A stretch of 64,000 nucleotides of DNA from Humulus lupulus (GCF_963169125.1 NC_084802.1:17856896-17920895); one strand, 5' to 3'. Numbered from the stretch's first letter, positions 10,983 through 24,116 are shown. Notes: a model not told the origin generated them from the sequence alone. Numbers and translations: made by a program.

Positions 10983-12009
10983 CACCACAACACGCAAATT
11001 TCCCTGAGCCTACTTCACTAATATTCAAACATAACTTTCACTAAATCTAATATGCATGATTTATTTAACCTTATCTTTAGACATAAATCTTGTAGTAATA
11101 TAAATAAAATTAAAAAATTACCAACCTTCAATATTACTTTTCAATTCACCTGAAATGAACAACAAAGTCACCACTCAATCGACGACCCTACTAAAACATT
11201 GCTTGCATAACTAGTAAACTACATAATTAACTATCAAACCACTAAATAAAAAAAATAAATCAAACTAGTTATAGAAACTAATGAACAACAATTTGATCAT
11301 CTTCAAGCTATTTATTTTTTCAAATATTTAAAAAGTAAATTCACCTTGTCACAATTTCTAAAATATACTAATATACACACACACATATATATTTATAATC
11401 AAACAAATTTTTATCACATTATATAAAATAACAAAATAAACAAATAATTAGAAAAGTTCACAAAATATTACTAAATCTAATTATAAAATTCTGAATAATA
11501 TAAAAAAATAAAAAATAACTCAAACAAAGTTTGTAGGATCAAACCTATTCATTGATGATTGAAATAGCATCTATCACAATTTTCAAACTCAAACACCTAT
11601 ACACATTCAACACAAAATATGAGAACAAAAAAAATTGAAAAAAAAACATAGAAAAATAAAATATTGTTATCAAAACAATGATTTAGCATTCCATACCTAT
11701 TTTGAAGCTCAAAAACACCTTACAATGACAAAAATCTGGTCAAAATCCGGCAAAAAACACCAAGAACCAATGAGAAATAATACTCACGGCCAAATGTATT
11801 TTTTTCCTCTAAAAGACCAAAATAGAAGGATTTCTAGGCTATATTTCAGTTTATAATTGAAGGAAAGTTGTAAGAAATGATGAAAAAAAAAGGTTTGATT
11901 CAAGAAAATGGTTTTGCCATATGGTTGGCGTCAACGGAGCTCTCTATTTGCACAGAGGGAAGAGAAGGGATTATGGGTCGTGAGGGTGGAAGAAAGGGTT
12001 TTATTAAAA
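10983..12009. other. CACTA non-coding 5' region
   Basis: AT-rich sequence lies between the tandem repeats and the right subterminal hairpins. I see no coding region. It probably holds the transposase promoter and leader, but no single TATA box stands out. Confidence 0.5.
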
Positions 12010-12012
12010 CCC

Positions 12013-12450
12013 TTCTACTGTGGTTTTTAGATAAGAACTGAAGTAGAAAGTAGGCTTTCTACTTCAGTTCTTATCTAAAAACCGTAGTAGTAGGGATTTA
12101 AGAGTAGTGGGGCAAGCGTGGCTGGGCACTTTCTACTGCGATTTAATGTAAAAACTGAAGTAAAAAGCCTACTTTCCACTTCGATTTTTACATAAAAATC
12201 GCAGTAGAAAGTGCCAAAAAACTAATAAGGGGCACGTTTGGCTTGACCCTTTTTTTACATTCTTATTCTCTCCAAACTGAAGTCATGGGCCTGTGTAACC
12301 AAACGTGGCCCTCTTTCCATTTAATTTTTAACTTCGTTTTTTTTAAGAAAGTGAAGTAGTATCCAATTTTTTTTAGCGCCAAATCCAAAAGCGAAGTAAA
12401 AGAGTTTTAAAATGCTTTTACTTCAGTTTTTTTGTATGCTAAGTATAAAA
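12013..12450. repeat. CACTA right subterminal hairpins
   Basis: Two strong palindromes lie at about 12015-12090 (arms CTACTGTGGTTTTTAGATAA and its complement) and 12127-12213 (arms CTTTCTACTGCGATTT and complement). Single AACTGAAGTAAAAG motifs follow up to the terminal repeat. The units are variants of those in the left array, which supports both ends belonging to one element. Confidence 0.8.
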
Positions 12451-12453
12451 ACT

Positions 12454-12481
12454 GAAGTAAAAGTCTATATTTCTAGTAGTG
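12454..12481 (-). repeat. CACTA right terminal inverted repeat
   Basis: On the minus strand this reads CACTACTAGAAATATAGAC and then TTTTACTTC, matching 546-573 inverted. It also marks the 5' side of the transposase gene. Confidence 0.9.
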
Positions 12482-13357
12482 AAATATCATAAATCAGACT
12501 CTGTACACAAAAATCTTTAATAATTTTATATATATTGTTAAAGAATAAAGATATACAAATGACTAATTACACAAAAAGTTTTTTTATGGATAATTTTAAA
12601 ATTTTCCAAATGAGGTCAAGGAGGCATCATTGAGGGTAAGTTCTATTTTTGTTCATTGGTTTTTTGTTAGATTGTTCTGTGGTCATACTAGATTTGTGGT
12701 TTTTTGTTCATTGGTTTATTGGTTTGTAGATGGTCAAAGAAGAAGAATAGAGAGGAAAAAGTTCAATTGGAATAAGAAGAGAAGAAGATGGAGGAGCAGG
12801 GGAGGAGAAATCGGCTGGAAAATAAAAAAGAAGACAAAAACACAGGGATTGAGAAATTGAAGAAAAAGAAAGAAAGAAAAAAAAACAGTTAAGTTTCATT
12901 TTTGTTTTTTAGTTAAAAATATTTATTTGATTTTTTATTCATTAAAATATAGTTTTTTTTTTTAATTTTGAAATGAATTAATAAGTGTTTTTTTTAAATA
13001 TGTGTGAACCAATAACATTGTGACTCATGGCTGCCTAGTCACTTTGTACTACACTTAACAGAGCTAGTAGTGACAGATGCAACAAAAATGTAACTCTCGT
13101 TATTTTTGTCGCAAAAAAAAAAAAAAAAGGTATGTAAGTGTATAAAATAAAAAATTGGGTATTTATGCCACAAATACCCCATTATATTCTTATGCAATAA
13201 ATATTTTAATTTTATTATTAGGATATAATATTTTGAGATAATTATATTTATCTTTGCTTAGTAATTATTCTTGTAGGTTTTTTATTGGTTTTTAAGTTAG
13301 TTTCCAAATGTATCGTGCTATTTCAATTATTTTGAGAGTTTATATGTATATTTATGT
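12482..13357. other. AT-rich spacer between CACTA and the Athila-like element
   Basis: No coding region is visible; the short open frames near 12630-12900 are purine/pyrimidine-biased low complexity. A 15-20 base A tract near 13110 is preceded by an imperfect hairpin (GCAACAAAAAT / ATTTTTGTCGC), which may be remains of a small SINE- or MITE-like insertion. Confidence 0.4.
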
Positions 13358-14200
13358 TGTGAAATTTCTACTACGCAAGTGTACACAATCAAGCAAGTAA
13401 TGATAATAGAAGAAAAGTATCGTTCCCACAGAGAATTGATCTACTAATTACCAAAAGTGAACTTTAATTTCTATTTGACTAACGAAAATAGAGTAAAAAT
13501 TAACTATGACCATAAACTAAAATAACAAAATTAAATTAATGAAATTTAATAGAGAAATTATGAGAGCATTTTAACTTCATCAACCTTCAATTATGTTCAA
13601 ACAATAATACAATTAATATTATTCTTCTAACAATGATTATAGCAGTTTTATTCTATTCTCTTTCAAGATATAAAAAATTCAGTTTACCTTTAAATTTTCT
13701 ACATGTCCGTGATAAATTCTACACATAAATCACATTAAGAACAGAAACCTAATTGCTACACAAACCAATTTGATACTTTCGTTCTAAATTGAAATCTATG
13801 TCTATTGCATATAGCTATTCCAATTCTTGCTTTTCAGATGTTGAATTAAAACCAAAAATCATGCAAAAGATGGTCAGCCAATTACAAGCATTAAACGTAA
13901 GAACAATAGATAATCATAGATTCAAGAAATCATAGAAACTGCATTAAAGATGAAAAGAATATCCAGCGACTACATTAAAATACTCTAAATAGGAATTTAG
14001 CTCATACAGTTAAACATAATTTCATAAAAATAATCCAAAATTGAAAAACATAAAGAGATGAAATCAAACTACTGAAATCTTGCTCCGTTCTTTCTCTCTG
14101 CCGTCTAGAGCACTCACTCTATTTCATCTAAAAAATCCTTTTTCTATTTCCACGGAAAAGACCTACATAATTACATGAAAATTCCAAAATGTCCTCATGC

Positions 14201-14341
14201 CGATATATTGCCTCCCATGTTGCAATATATCGGTTGTACCATATTCTCAATACAAACGCAAAGTCTTTGTTGTCGTTTCTGTCTTTGCGAAAAATCCATA
14301 TTCCTCAAGTAGCGATATATCTGCCAAGATAGGGGATATAT
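14201..14341. repeat. CGATATAT / ATATATCG palindromic motifs in the Athila-like LTR
   Basis: CGATATAT at 14201-14208, ATATATCG at 14225-14232 and GCGATATATC near 14312 cluster in 140 bp. The same motif recurs in the unrelated chromovirus LTRs at 18308, 20052 and 27414. Confidence 0.6.
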
Positions 14342-16199
14342 TGTTGGAAAAAGCTTATGCAGGATCTTTATTTATTTTCATGTATATCTAATGTTAAACA
14401 AATTAATACAAGATAGCCTAAAACATGTTTCTAAAATTGAATTCAAAGAGAAACAAATAATATAATACTTACAGTATACGCAGAGGAATTAAGAGTCCTT
14501 CCTTCAGTTTCTCTAACTCTTGTATCATTTCTGTCGCAAAGTATTATCAAGAAACTGAACCGATCTTCTATTTTCTTCACAATCTTCCAATGTATCCTTA
14601 GAACCACCTAGACTAGTGTGGGAAATTCTCAACACATGAGATAGATATAGAGAGAAGAAGAGAAAATAACAAAGAGGTTTAGAAAAGGACTTGTGTTTAG
14701 AGAGAATCTAAAACTATCAGAAAATCTGACTTGAGACTTATCAAGCTTATGTTTTGACTTCTCTCTAAGCACTCCTTTTATAGACTCAATTAGACCATTT
14801 AATTTAATTAAAAAATCAATAAAATAACAGCCATTTTGAAGCCCTAGGTCGAAATTATCATGGGCTATAGGCCCGTAAAATTTCTCATTTGATTATAAGC
14901 CCATTGGACTTAAAATCAAGGCCTGTATTATTTTCTATTGATTTAATTAATTAAATAATTATTTAAATCCTTTATAAAATTAATTATTTATAATTTGAAC
15001 CTTGATTTAAACTTATTTATTAATTTAGATACCAATTTATCTTAATTAATAAATCTGCCATAATTTCTCTTTTCTTCTCAAAATTACACAACTCTGTGAA
15101 ACTATCCAAAATTGACCTGGTCAACTTTGATAATTCTAATTGATGATTAAATCAATTAATTGAGACTATCTAGATGATTTTATCCAAGGTACAATGGGGA
15201 CCATGGGCCTATGAAATCAAGCTCCAATAAGTTATCATAAATCTAACAAATAAATTTACTAACTTATTAATTCCTCGTGACTCCACTATATACTTGGAAT
15301 TGCACTCTTGAATTCATAGAACGCTCTATAACAAATATAGATACGCTATTAATTATCCATTGTTACAACCATAATTGTCACTCAATCCTCTATAGACGGT
15401 CTACAATGAGATAGGACTAAAATACCGTTTTACCCCTCATTGTATTTTATCCTTAAAACACTTAGTTACTTGTAAATGATATTTCAGTAAACTAATTTAA
15501 TTACTGAAATGAGATCTCTATCATTTAACACCTTGAACCAAACTAAAAGGAAACCATCATTTCACTTCTTCATCAGAAGCTATAGATGTTCATATCTATG
15601 ATTAACACTCCCACTCAATTATACTACCGAGTTCCCAAGATGTAAGTATGGGCTAGTCCGTAGGGTAAGCTGGTAACGAACAAGTCAAAGAACTCAAATA
15701 ATACAATCAGTTAGAATACTAACCACTCAGAATTGAGATTGAATTGACCTATGGTCAACTATATGATATGACTAGAATAGATAATAACGGTATGTTTACT
15801 TATCTTATCAACTGTCAATATCGGTCCAGTCCGATGTAACAAATACATCCAATCTTATCTACTTTGCTAATGTTCTGGAAAGAACATAACACTATAATGC
15901 GTAAGTAGATCATATCGTAGATTGGCAAGTCAGTGTAAATCCGGTGCACTGACTAATCTTAGGACTAACTTATTTTGAACATATAATCATATTTATATTC
16001 CACTGTGATTACGTCACTATAAATAAGATTAGCTATATGCTCGGGATTTAATAGAAGTTTATATTAAACAAATTATCATGAAAATAAAACATGTGAGCAA
16101 AGTGATTGACCAAGTCAAAAAATGATTTCTATTATTTTATTGATAATAAAATGAGATTACAAAGAATTTGGGTTTTAATTAGGGCATAAATCCCCAACA
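14342..16199 (-). mobile_element. Solo LTR of an Angela/BARE-type Copia element
   Basis: The sequence starts TGTTGGAAAAAGC and ends ATCCCCAACA. It is flanked by a perfect TATAT duplication (14337-14341 and 16200-16204) with no internal domain. On the minus strand it begins TGTTGGGGATTTATGCCCTA, the typical start of Angela/BARE LTRs. A TATA box is at 14774-14783. Its 1858 bp fits this long-LTR group, and it resembles, without being identical to, the Copia LTR at 62825. It arose by recombination between the two LTRs of a full element. Confidence 0.9.
14774..14783 (-). promoter_or_regulatory. TATA box of the solo Copia LTR
   Basis: The minus strand reads CTATAAAAGG within GAGTCTATAAAAGGAGTGC, a good plant TATA box in the position expected of the LTR promoter. 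Confidence 0.6.
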
Positions 16200-16413
16200 T
16201 ATATCACATGTGCTAAATTTCTGACACTTAGCCAATTTCGACTATTTACGCAGATTTCTAATTTAAAAACTCAGAATTCGTGTACTAATTAAAATTATAG
16301 TGACAAACTGCACAAGTTCACAAAATAGATCAAATACGTAATTTCACTTGAGAAAAACAATCAAATCAAACTGAAAAGTCATGAATAAACGTATATTTTG
16401 TACGCTTATCACA

Positions 16414-16425
16414 CCCCCAAACTTG
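16414..16425 (-). other. Polypurine tract of the Athila-like element
   Basis: CAAGTTTGGGGG on the minus strand directly abuts the LTR start TGTGATAAG. This is the primer site for plus-strand DNA synthesis and fixes the element's orientation. Confidence 0.75.
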
Positions 16426-16952
16426 ACTGGTTGCTTGTCTTCAAGCAAACAAAAGAAAGAATAAAGATAAGACTCAAAACTAGAAACAACCATTAGATGA
16501 CTTAACTTCACAGAAAAATTTAAACTTAGACTAGGGGCATAATTTTCTCAAAATACCAACTCTTTTTCAATCATTCAACCAATGCTTCAGACCATACAAC
16601 TAGAATTTCAACCTATCAACAATTTCTCTAAATATTGTCATTCATGCAATTACACATTTCATTTCATAAATACTGTACAAAACATAATTCTACAAGTATC
16701 AAAATTTATCCATACCACAAACCGATCAAAATTCACCATAAGCTTGCTCAATTAACTTGTCCCCACTAATATAAAATCTATATCAAGTAGATCAAAAGGA
16801 TTTTGTTAGGCTCATAATGTTAGGCTTAGGTAAAGGAAGATAAATAGTCATTTAGGCTCACAAATACCATAAGCATATAAACCAACAAACCAAAAAAAAA
16901 ATTCATTCCATCACACCAAAAATCACCCCTTTTACACATTTAAAAAGAGAGA
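16426..16952 (-). other. Athila-like 3' untranslated region, first part
   Basis: This is non-coding, AT-rich sequence upstream of the polypurine tract. It continues at 28128 once the chromovirus solo LTR and its AGAGA duplication are removed. Confidence 0.55.
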
Positions 16953-18114
16953 TGTAATGACCCACTACTCTAGACTTTTGGACCATTAACGAAACTATAT
17001 ACATACAAATCATTAATAAAACTTACATTTGCGAAAATACCATAACTTTATTAGAAACTTGTAGAAATAAGAGTTACTTTCATAAAATAAAGAAGTAGGA
17101 TATGGGATCCCATTGTCTTAAAAACAAAACATAATTTAAAATAATAAAAAGGAATTACATATAAGTGCGGAAAATACATATAAAGACCATAAAACAAGAC
17201 TACATCCTCGAAAATCGAACTCTCGACTCCTTGACTCCATTCACCGCCGATACACATTCCCCAAGCATCCACGAATCTTACCGCCACTATAGCTATTTTC
17301 CTGCACATATAAACAAAAAGGAATGAGCCTAATGCCCAGCAAGGAAAAATCTAACACATAGTTCATATACATAAATTTCATAAGAAACATAAAAACATAA
17401 CATAACACTTTTATATCATACACATACTATAATGGCCATTATTACTTGGGGTCCCATAGACTAAACAAGTCATATGCCCATTAGATTAGTGGGGTCCTAC
17501 TAGCTAAGTAGGTCATATGCCCATAATCTATTTGGGGCTTGTTAGTCAAATGGGTCATACGCCCAAGCCTACAAACATACATATCATAACACTTATCATA
17601 ACATAAGAAACATAAGATAACATATAAAACATATAACATATGAATTTCTATCCTATTTTCCTTACCAAAGTTACGGGGATATGAGGATAGAGTTGGGACT
17701 TTTGGAACACTTCTAAAACCATATATAACAGGGTGAGTAGATTTGAAGAAAAATAAATGAAAGGAAAGGAAGGACTAAACCTTGAGAAAAATACTTACCA
17801 AAACCTTTTTGCTCAAGAACTTAGATTCCCTAACCAAACTAAAAATTAAGGTTAGAGGCTGAGTAGAAGACTATGAGAACTTAAAAGGACAAGTACAGAA
17901 ATGAACTAGAGTTTTGGGTTACCTTGAAGACTTGTAAGACCAATCTACACCTCAAACCGAAATACTATAAAACCTTACTTCCCAAAGTGTTTGATAAGCT
18001 TATGATGATCAAGCTTATGATTCCCCAACCCAGGTGTTTACACTCTCACACTCACTTAGCACTTGCAGCCTCTGAACTTAGAGCAAAAGATGAATAATGG
18101 CTGGGTACTAGGTC

Positions 18115-18124
18115 CTATTTATAG
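18115..18124 (-). promoter_or_regulatory. TATA box of the older chromovirus LTR
   Basis: The minus strand reads CTATAAATAGGACC, at the same relative place as in the two younger LTRs (19859-19868 and 27221-27230). Confidence 0.6.
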
Positions 18125-18707
18125 AGTTTAGGAATGAAAGGATCTTGATTTTACTTGAATAAAAATAATAGCTTTTTAGGTGAAAATAATTTGAATAATT
18201 GTTCAGCAGAGGCTGAAGACTCGTTCAAAAAGGTGTTGGACTTATCAAGAGGTTGAAGGGCTGAATGGAAAACGATTTCAAAATGTTTCAAAATATACTG
18301 AAGGAGGCGATATATCGCCCCCTGTAGGCGATATATTGCCTGGGCCAGTATGCCCGAGGCTATCATGCATCGTCTCTTGTTTTCCGTATCTACGTGCTGC
18401 GATATATCGGCACACGCTGATTATTTAAACACGAAATTACACATTTTTAGCTAAGTTTGAATGGAGTAAACAGCCTTGACTAAGCCTTCAACGTATTCAA
18501 AGCTGCTGACTGACCTTATAGCATTCAAACTTTACCCCTTATTAAATTTAATCCTCAAAATACTTAATCCTTAATCACCCATTCATAACATGTGCTTAAA
18601 ATCCTATTGGTTCTTATCTAAACCTTATAGTATAATAAATATTATCCTTAATATCAGTCATATTAATCAAACCTTAGGTTAAAATTAATATTCTTAAACT
18701 ATAGGTT

Positions 18708-20613
18708 TGTAATGACCCACTAATCTAGACTCTTGGACCATTATCAAACTATACATACAAATTCTTACTAAAACATACATTTGCGAAAATACCATAATTT
18801 ATTATAAACTTGCAGAAACAAAGGTTACTTTCATAAAAATAAGTAGGATATGGGTACCCATTGTCTTAATAACAAAAATAACTTAAGTGAAAAGAGTTAC
18901 ATAGAAAATGCGGAAAATACATTTAAAACCATAAAAACATAAACAAGACTACATCCTCGAATCGAATAACGCTCGGCCCCTTGACTCCATTCACCATCGA
19001 TACACATCCTCTAAGCGTCACGAATCTTTCCGCCTCTAAAGCTTATTTCCTGCACATAAACAGAAAGGAATGAGCCTAATGCCCAGCAAGGAAAATCTAA
19101 CACATAGTCATACACATAAATTTCATAATAAACGTAAAGACATATCATAACACATAATACACTTATTATAATGGCCATTATTACTTGGGGTCCCATAGAC
19201 TAAACAAGCTTATGCCCATGAGATTAGTGGGGTCCTACCAGCTAAATAGGCATATGCCCACAATCTTTTTGGGGTCTTGTTAGTCAAATAGGGCATAAGC
19301 CCAAGCCTACAAACATACACATTCATAACATATTCATAACATATCAAAACATAACACATAAGATAACATAAACATAAACATATAGATTCTAGCCTATTTT
19401 CCTTACCAAAGTTACCGGGATATGTGGATTGAGTTGAGACTTTTTGGAACACTCCTAAAACCATAATGAACAAGAGTGAGTTGAAAGAAGGAAAGAGATG
19501 AAAAGGAAATGGGAAGACTAAACCATTTGAGAAACATGCTTACCGGAACTTATGTACTCAAGAACTTAGATTCCCTAACCAAAATGAAGATTAAGGTTAG
19601 AGATTGAGTAGAAGACTATGAGAAAGAAAATAACATAATACAGAAATGAACTAGAGTTTTGGTTACCTCAAAGACTTGAAAGACCAATCTACACCTCAAC
19701 CAAAATACTATAGAACGTCACTTCCCAAAGTTTTTGATAAGCTTATGATGTTTAAGCTTATGATTTTCCCAAACCAGGTGTTTACACTCTCACACTCACT
19801 TAACACTAGCAGCTTCTGAACTTAGAGCAAAAGGTGAATAATGGCTGGGTACTAGGTCCTATTTATAGAGTTTGGGAATGAAAGTATCTTGATTTTACTT
19901 GAATAAAAATAATGGCTTTTTAGGTGAAAATCATTTGAATAATCGTTCAGTAGAGGCTGAAGACTCGTTCAAAAGAAGCTGGACTTATGGAGGAGTTTGA
20001 ATGGCTGAAAGGAAAAGAATTCAAAAACGTTTGAATATATGCTGAAGGAGGCGATATATCGCCCCCTGTAGGAGATATATCGCCTGGGCCAGTATGCCCG
20101 AGGCTCCTGTGCATCGTCTCGTGTTTTCTGTATCTACGTGCTGCGATATATCGCCCCCTATAGCTGCGATATATCGGCATACGCTGATTAATTAAACACG
20201 AAATTACACATTTTTAGCTAAGTTTGAATGGGGTAAACAGCCTTGACTAAGCCCTCAACGTATTCAAAGCTGCTGACTGACCCTATAACATTCAAACTTT
20301 ACTCATTATTTTTAATCCTCAAAAATACATAATCCTTAATCACCATTCATAACATGTGCTTAAATTCCTATTGGTTGATATCTAAACCTTATAGTATAAT
20401 AAATATTATCCTTAATATCAGTCACATTAATCAAACCTTAGGTTAAACTTAATATTCTTAAACTATAGATTAAACTTAGAAAATCTATAAGTACTACTAT
20501 GAGTGTCCAAATAATTCCCGGTCTGAACCAAAAATCCACAGTAACAAAGATAATGCTATAAATACTATCATACTATTATCTATCTTAGCTAAGTAAAGTT
20601 CTTGGACTCTACA
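18708..20613 (-). repeat. Chromovirus 3' LTR
   Basis: This 1906-bp LTR is offset from the 5' copy by exactly 7362 bases throughout, so there are no indels between them. It holds a TATA box (19859-19868) and three CGATATATCG palindromes (20052, 20144, 20167). Confidence 0.95.
19859..19868 (-). promoter_or_regulatory. TATA box in the chromovirus 3' LTR
   Basis: CTATAAATAG is followed by GACCTAGTACCC on the minus strand. Three CGATATATCG palindromes lie about 190-310 bp upstream in transcription terms. Confidence 0.6.
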
Positions 20614-20627
20614 ATTCTCCCCTACTA
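20614..20627 (-). other. Chromovirus polypurine tract
   Basis: The minus strand reads TAGTAGGGGAGAAT directly before the 3' LTR start TGTAGAGTCC. It lies 22 bases after the pol stop codon. Confidence 0.75.
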
Positions 20628-20649
20628 AAAAGAATTTCGTCCTCGAAAT

Positions 20650-22290
20650 TTACTTATCACATAACTCCGGATACCAGCCTTGCATGTCCTCCTCTAACTC
20701 CCACGTTGCCTCGCGTTCAGAACTATTGCTCCATAGGACTTTGACTATAGGAAGGCTCTTAGACCGTACCTACTTCATCCCTCTATCTAGGATGCTAACC
20801 GGTCGTTCCTCGTAACTTAAGTCTTTCTGGAGCGCTATCGTATCGTACTTGAGGACGTGAGATGGGTCTGACACATATTTGCGTAACATCGAGATGTGGA
20901 AGACGTTGTGACCATAGGCTAGTGCTGGCGGTAGGGCTAGTCTATACGCAACTGTTCCCACTTTGTCCAATATCTAAAAGGACCTATGAATCGGGGACTA
21001 AGCTTGCCTTTCTTTCCGAACCGCTTGACACTTTTCATAGGAGACATCTTGATCTCCAACTTGGAATTCCACATCGCGTCGCTTGGTATCCGCATATCTT
21101 TTCTGACGGATTTGAGCAGCCAGCATACGCTGTCAAATAAGCGTTACTGCTTCTTGAGCTTGTCTAACAGCTTCGGGCCTTAGAAGCTGCCTTTCTCCTA
21201 CCTCGTCCTAGTGCAACGGTGATCGGTACCTTCGTCCATATAGCAACTCATAAGGTGCCATTCCGATCAGTGACTGGTAGCTGTTGTTGTACGAGAACTC
21301 GATCAGTGGTAAGTATTTGTTCCATGATCCTTCGAAATCTAGTACACATGCGCGTAGCATATCCTCTAAGATCTGAATCGTACGCTCAGACTGCCCATCT
21401 GTCTGAGGATGGAAAGCTGTACTAAGGCTTAACTTAGTACCCATAGCTTGCTGTAAGCTTCTCCAAAATCTTGACGTAAATACTGATCCTCTATCTGACA
21501 CTATCGTCTTGGGGATTCCATGCAATCGTACAGTCTCTTGGATGTAGATGTCTGCATATTGGTCTGCCGTATATGAAGTCTTAACAGGCAGAAAATGAGC
21601 CGACTTGGTTAGTCTATCTATGACTATCCAAGCGGAATCATGCTGCTTATTCGTCTTTGGCAGACCCGTCACGAAGTCCATGGCTATATCGTCCCACTTC
21701 CATTCCGGTATGCTAAGCGGTTGCAATAATCCTGCAGGCCGCTGATGCTCCGCCTTCACTTGCTGGCATACAAGGCACTTAGATACATACTCCGCTATGT
21801 CCTTCTTCATCCCTGGCCACCAATAGACGACCTTGATGTCATGAGTCATCTTGGTAGACCCTGGATGAACCGAGTATGGGGTGTTGTGCGCTTCTTCTAG
21901 GATCGTCTTCTTAATACTCTGATCGTCTGGCACGCATACCCGATCCTTATATCTCAATAAACCTTGACTGGATATTGAGAAATCTGTAGTCTTGCCCTCT
22001 CTGACTGCATCCGTGTGTGCTGCTAGCGAGTCATCATGTCTCTGACCATTCCGTATGTCTTCTAGCAGATTTGATTGGATAGACAAGTTAGCCAGCTTGC
22101 CTACAACCACTTCAATTCCGGCACTGATCAGCTCCCGCTGTAGCGGCTTTTCTATTCTGGATAAGGCTGCTAAGTTCCCATAGCTTTTCCTACTAAGCGC
22201 ATCGGCAACTACGTTCGCCTTCCCTGGGTGGTATAGGATTTCGCAGTCGTAATCCTCTACTAACTCTAACCACATGCGCTTGCCTCATGT
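20650..22290 (-). pseudogene. Chromovirus integrase and C-terminal tail
   Basis: Integrase inserts the DNA copy into the genome. The zinc-binding part, with HPGSTKMTHD and CLVCQQVK, is followed by a complete catalytic core (D in IVIDRLTKSAHF, D in IVSDRGSVF, E in QTDGQSERTIQ). The long open frame is 22275-21208. The tail (20970-20650) holds HNVFHISMLRKYV and then LWSNSSEREATWELEEDM, the C-terminal block of chromoviruses, which targets the element to chromatin marks. A frameshift near 22280 separates integrase from RNase H, and stops lie near 21140 and 20770. The core itself is intact. Confidence 0.9.
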
Positions 22291-23660
22291 TGAGCTCCTT
22301 CTGCATAAAGAAGTATTTTAAACTCTTGTGGTCCGTATAAATCTCGCACCGTTCTCCGTAAAGATAATGGCGCTAGATTTTCAACGCAAAGACCATCGCT
22401 ACCAACTCCATATCGTGAGTTGGATAGCATTGTTCATACTCCTTCAACTGACGTGAGGCGTAGGCTATCACCTTGTCGTTTTGCATCAACACGCATCCCA
22501 ATCCTAGCTTTGTTGCATCGCAGTAGACAACGAACTTGTCGTTGGGTGTTGGGACACTAAGTACTGGTGTTGAGCAAAGCTTATCTTTAAGCAACTAGAA
22601 GCTTTCCTCACACTTATCATTCCAGTTAAACTTTTGTTGCTTCCGGGTCAGGTTGGTGAGTGGAGTGGCTATCTTAGAAAAGCCCTCTACAAACTTCCTA
22701 TAATAACCTGCTAGCCCTAAGAAGCTTCTTACTTCCGACGCGTTCTTTGGTCTAGGCCAATCCTTCACGGCCTCTACCTTTGATGGATCTACTGCAACTC
22801 TGTCTTTCGATATGATGTGCCCGAGGAACGCCACTTGCGAAAGCCAAAATTCGCATTTCTTGAACTTGGCGTAGAGTTGATGCTCGTTCAAACACGTCAA
22901 AATCATCCTCAATGTTCCTCGTGCTCTACTTCATCCTTGGAGTATACTAAGATATCGTCGATGAATACCACGACGAATTTATCTAAGTAATCCTTGAAGA
23001 CCATATTCATTAAGTCCATAAACGCGGCTGGTGCGTTAGTAAGACCAAAAGATATAACCAAGAACTCGTAATGTCCATAATGAGTCCTAAAGGCTGTCTT
23101 AGGAATATCTTCTCCCTTTACTTTGAGCTGATGATACCCGGACCGTAGATCGATCTTTGAGAATACCGTCGCACCTCGGAGTTGATCAAACAAATCGTCG
23201 ATCTGAGGTAGCGGGTACTTGTTCTTAATCGTTACTTTGTTCAGCTCATGATAGTCTATGCACATGCGCATACTTCCGTCCTTCTTCTTCACGAATAGTA
23301 CCGGAGCTCCCCATGGTGAATGGCTTAACCTAATGAACCCAAGTCTAGGAGTTCTTGTAGCTGCGTCTTTAACTCCTTGAGTTCCGTAGGTGCCATCCGG
23401 TATGGTGCCTTAGAGACAGGCTCGGTGCCCAGTACTAATTCTATTGTGAAGTCTATTCCTCGATTTGGCGGCAATCCTGGCAAGTCATCGGGAAATACCT
23501 CTGGAAATACTTGTATAACTCGAACATCTCCATCCTTAAGTGGCGTCTCCCTTTCCACGTTCGTGATGCTGACTAAGAACGCTTGACATCCTTTCTCTAT
23601 CCTTTGTTGAGCTTTGAGAGATGACACTAACGAGGTGCATAATCCTGAAGCTTGTCCCAT
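22291..23660 (-). pseudogene. Chromovirus reverse transcriptase and RNase H
   Basis: The reverse transcriptase starts after the linker [20 protein letters not shown]. It shows [23 protein letters not shown] (motif A) and [13 protein letters not shown] (motif C). RNase H shows [17 protein letters not shown] and [13 protein letters not shown], then a [10 protein letters not shown] segment near 22330. The catalytic aspartates of the reverse transcriptase are kept. Frameshifts near 23333 and 22910, a stop at about 22595 (likely Gln to TAG) and one at about 22370 (likely Trp to TAG) prevent expression. Confidence 0.92.
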
Positions 23661-23934
23661 GAAGCATCGTCTCTGGCCGTTCAGGAGTCTCGAACATCAC
23701 CTTCTTGCGTTTGCTATCGATCATTGCGCCATGCCGTGCTAGCCGATCCATGCCTAGTATTACGTCGAAGTCCTTGATCACTAGCTCTATCAGGTCTCCT
23801 TCTAGTTCTATGTCCTCAATCTTGATCGATACGCCTCGTACTATTCGTGATGATAGAACTACTTTGCCTGAAGGCAACTCGGTTACAAACCTAGTTCTAA
23901 ATCTTTCACTAGGTTTGTCTAGTTTTTCTATCAT
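23536..23934 (-). pseudogene. Chromovirus protease, C-terminal remnant
   Basis: KDFDVILGMDRLARHGAMID is the typical second half of a Ty3/Gypsy aspartic protease. The first half, with the Asp-Ser-Gly active site, is absent: sequence upstream (23935-24120) is full of stops and shows neither that motif nor a gag zinc knuckle. An internal deletion between gag and protease is the simplest reading. The related chromoviruses at 38717-38745 and 53485-53510 keep the DSGATHSF motif. Confidence 0.85.
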
Positions 23935-24116
23935 TCCTAACGAGATATACTAGTATACTGTTACTAATCAAGCGATACTAGAACATATACTATCGAGGAT
24001 AGGATCTGACCTGTAAATGCTTGTTACTAGCATGGGTTCCTCCTTGGGTTAAGGCAAAGACTTTGGTCTGGAACCATCGTTTAATCCTTCTTCTCCTTAC
24101 TAACATCAATCCTTTC

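Larger units (their letters stand above)
546..12481 (-). mobile_element. CACTA (En/Spm) DNA transposon, internally damaged
   Basis: The left end begins CACTACAAGAAA at 546. The right end reads TTTCTAGTAGTG up to 12481, the reverse complement of CACTACTAGAAA. The two 28-bp ends match at most positions, including a shared inner CTTTTACTTC. Flanks are GAA on the left and AAA on the right, so the 3-bp duplication is imperfect or only 2 bp. Both ends carry subterminal hairpins built from a CTTTCTACTTCGG-type unit, as is usual for CACTA elements. Two minus-strand genes fill the interior, in the normal plant order: a TNP2-type transposase gene near the right end, then a Ptta/En-Spm to Ulp1 gene running leftwards. 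A LINE (1914-5556) and a Cassandra TRIM (7382-8157) inserted later. Without them the element would be about 7.5 kb. Both genes are broken, so it is not autonomous. Confidence 0.92.
13358..16413 (-). repeat. 3' LTR of an Athila-like Ty3/Gypsy element, interrupted
   Basis: The termini TGTGAAATTTC (13358) and CTTATCACA (ending 16413) form a short inverted repeat. On the minus strand the LTR starts TGTGATAAGCGTAC directly after a polypurine tract, CAAGTTTGGGGG (16414-16425), as expected for a 3' LTR. Without the Angela-like solo LTR and its duplication (14342-16204) it is about 1.2 kb. The left boundary could be off by a few bases. Confidence 0.7.

Noticed and set aside
19011..19473. Conserved minus-strand ORFs repeated at 26373-26835
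   Set aside because: They are duplicated because the LTRs are duplicated. LTRs of this group are non-coding, and the frames are not kept in the older LTR.
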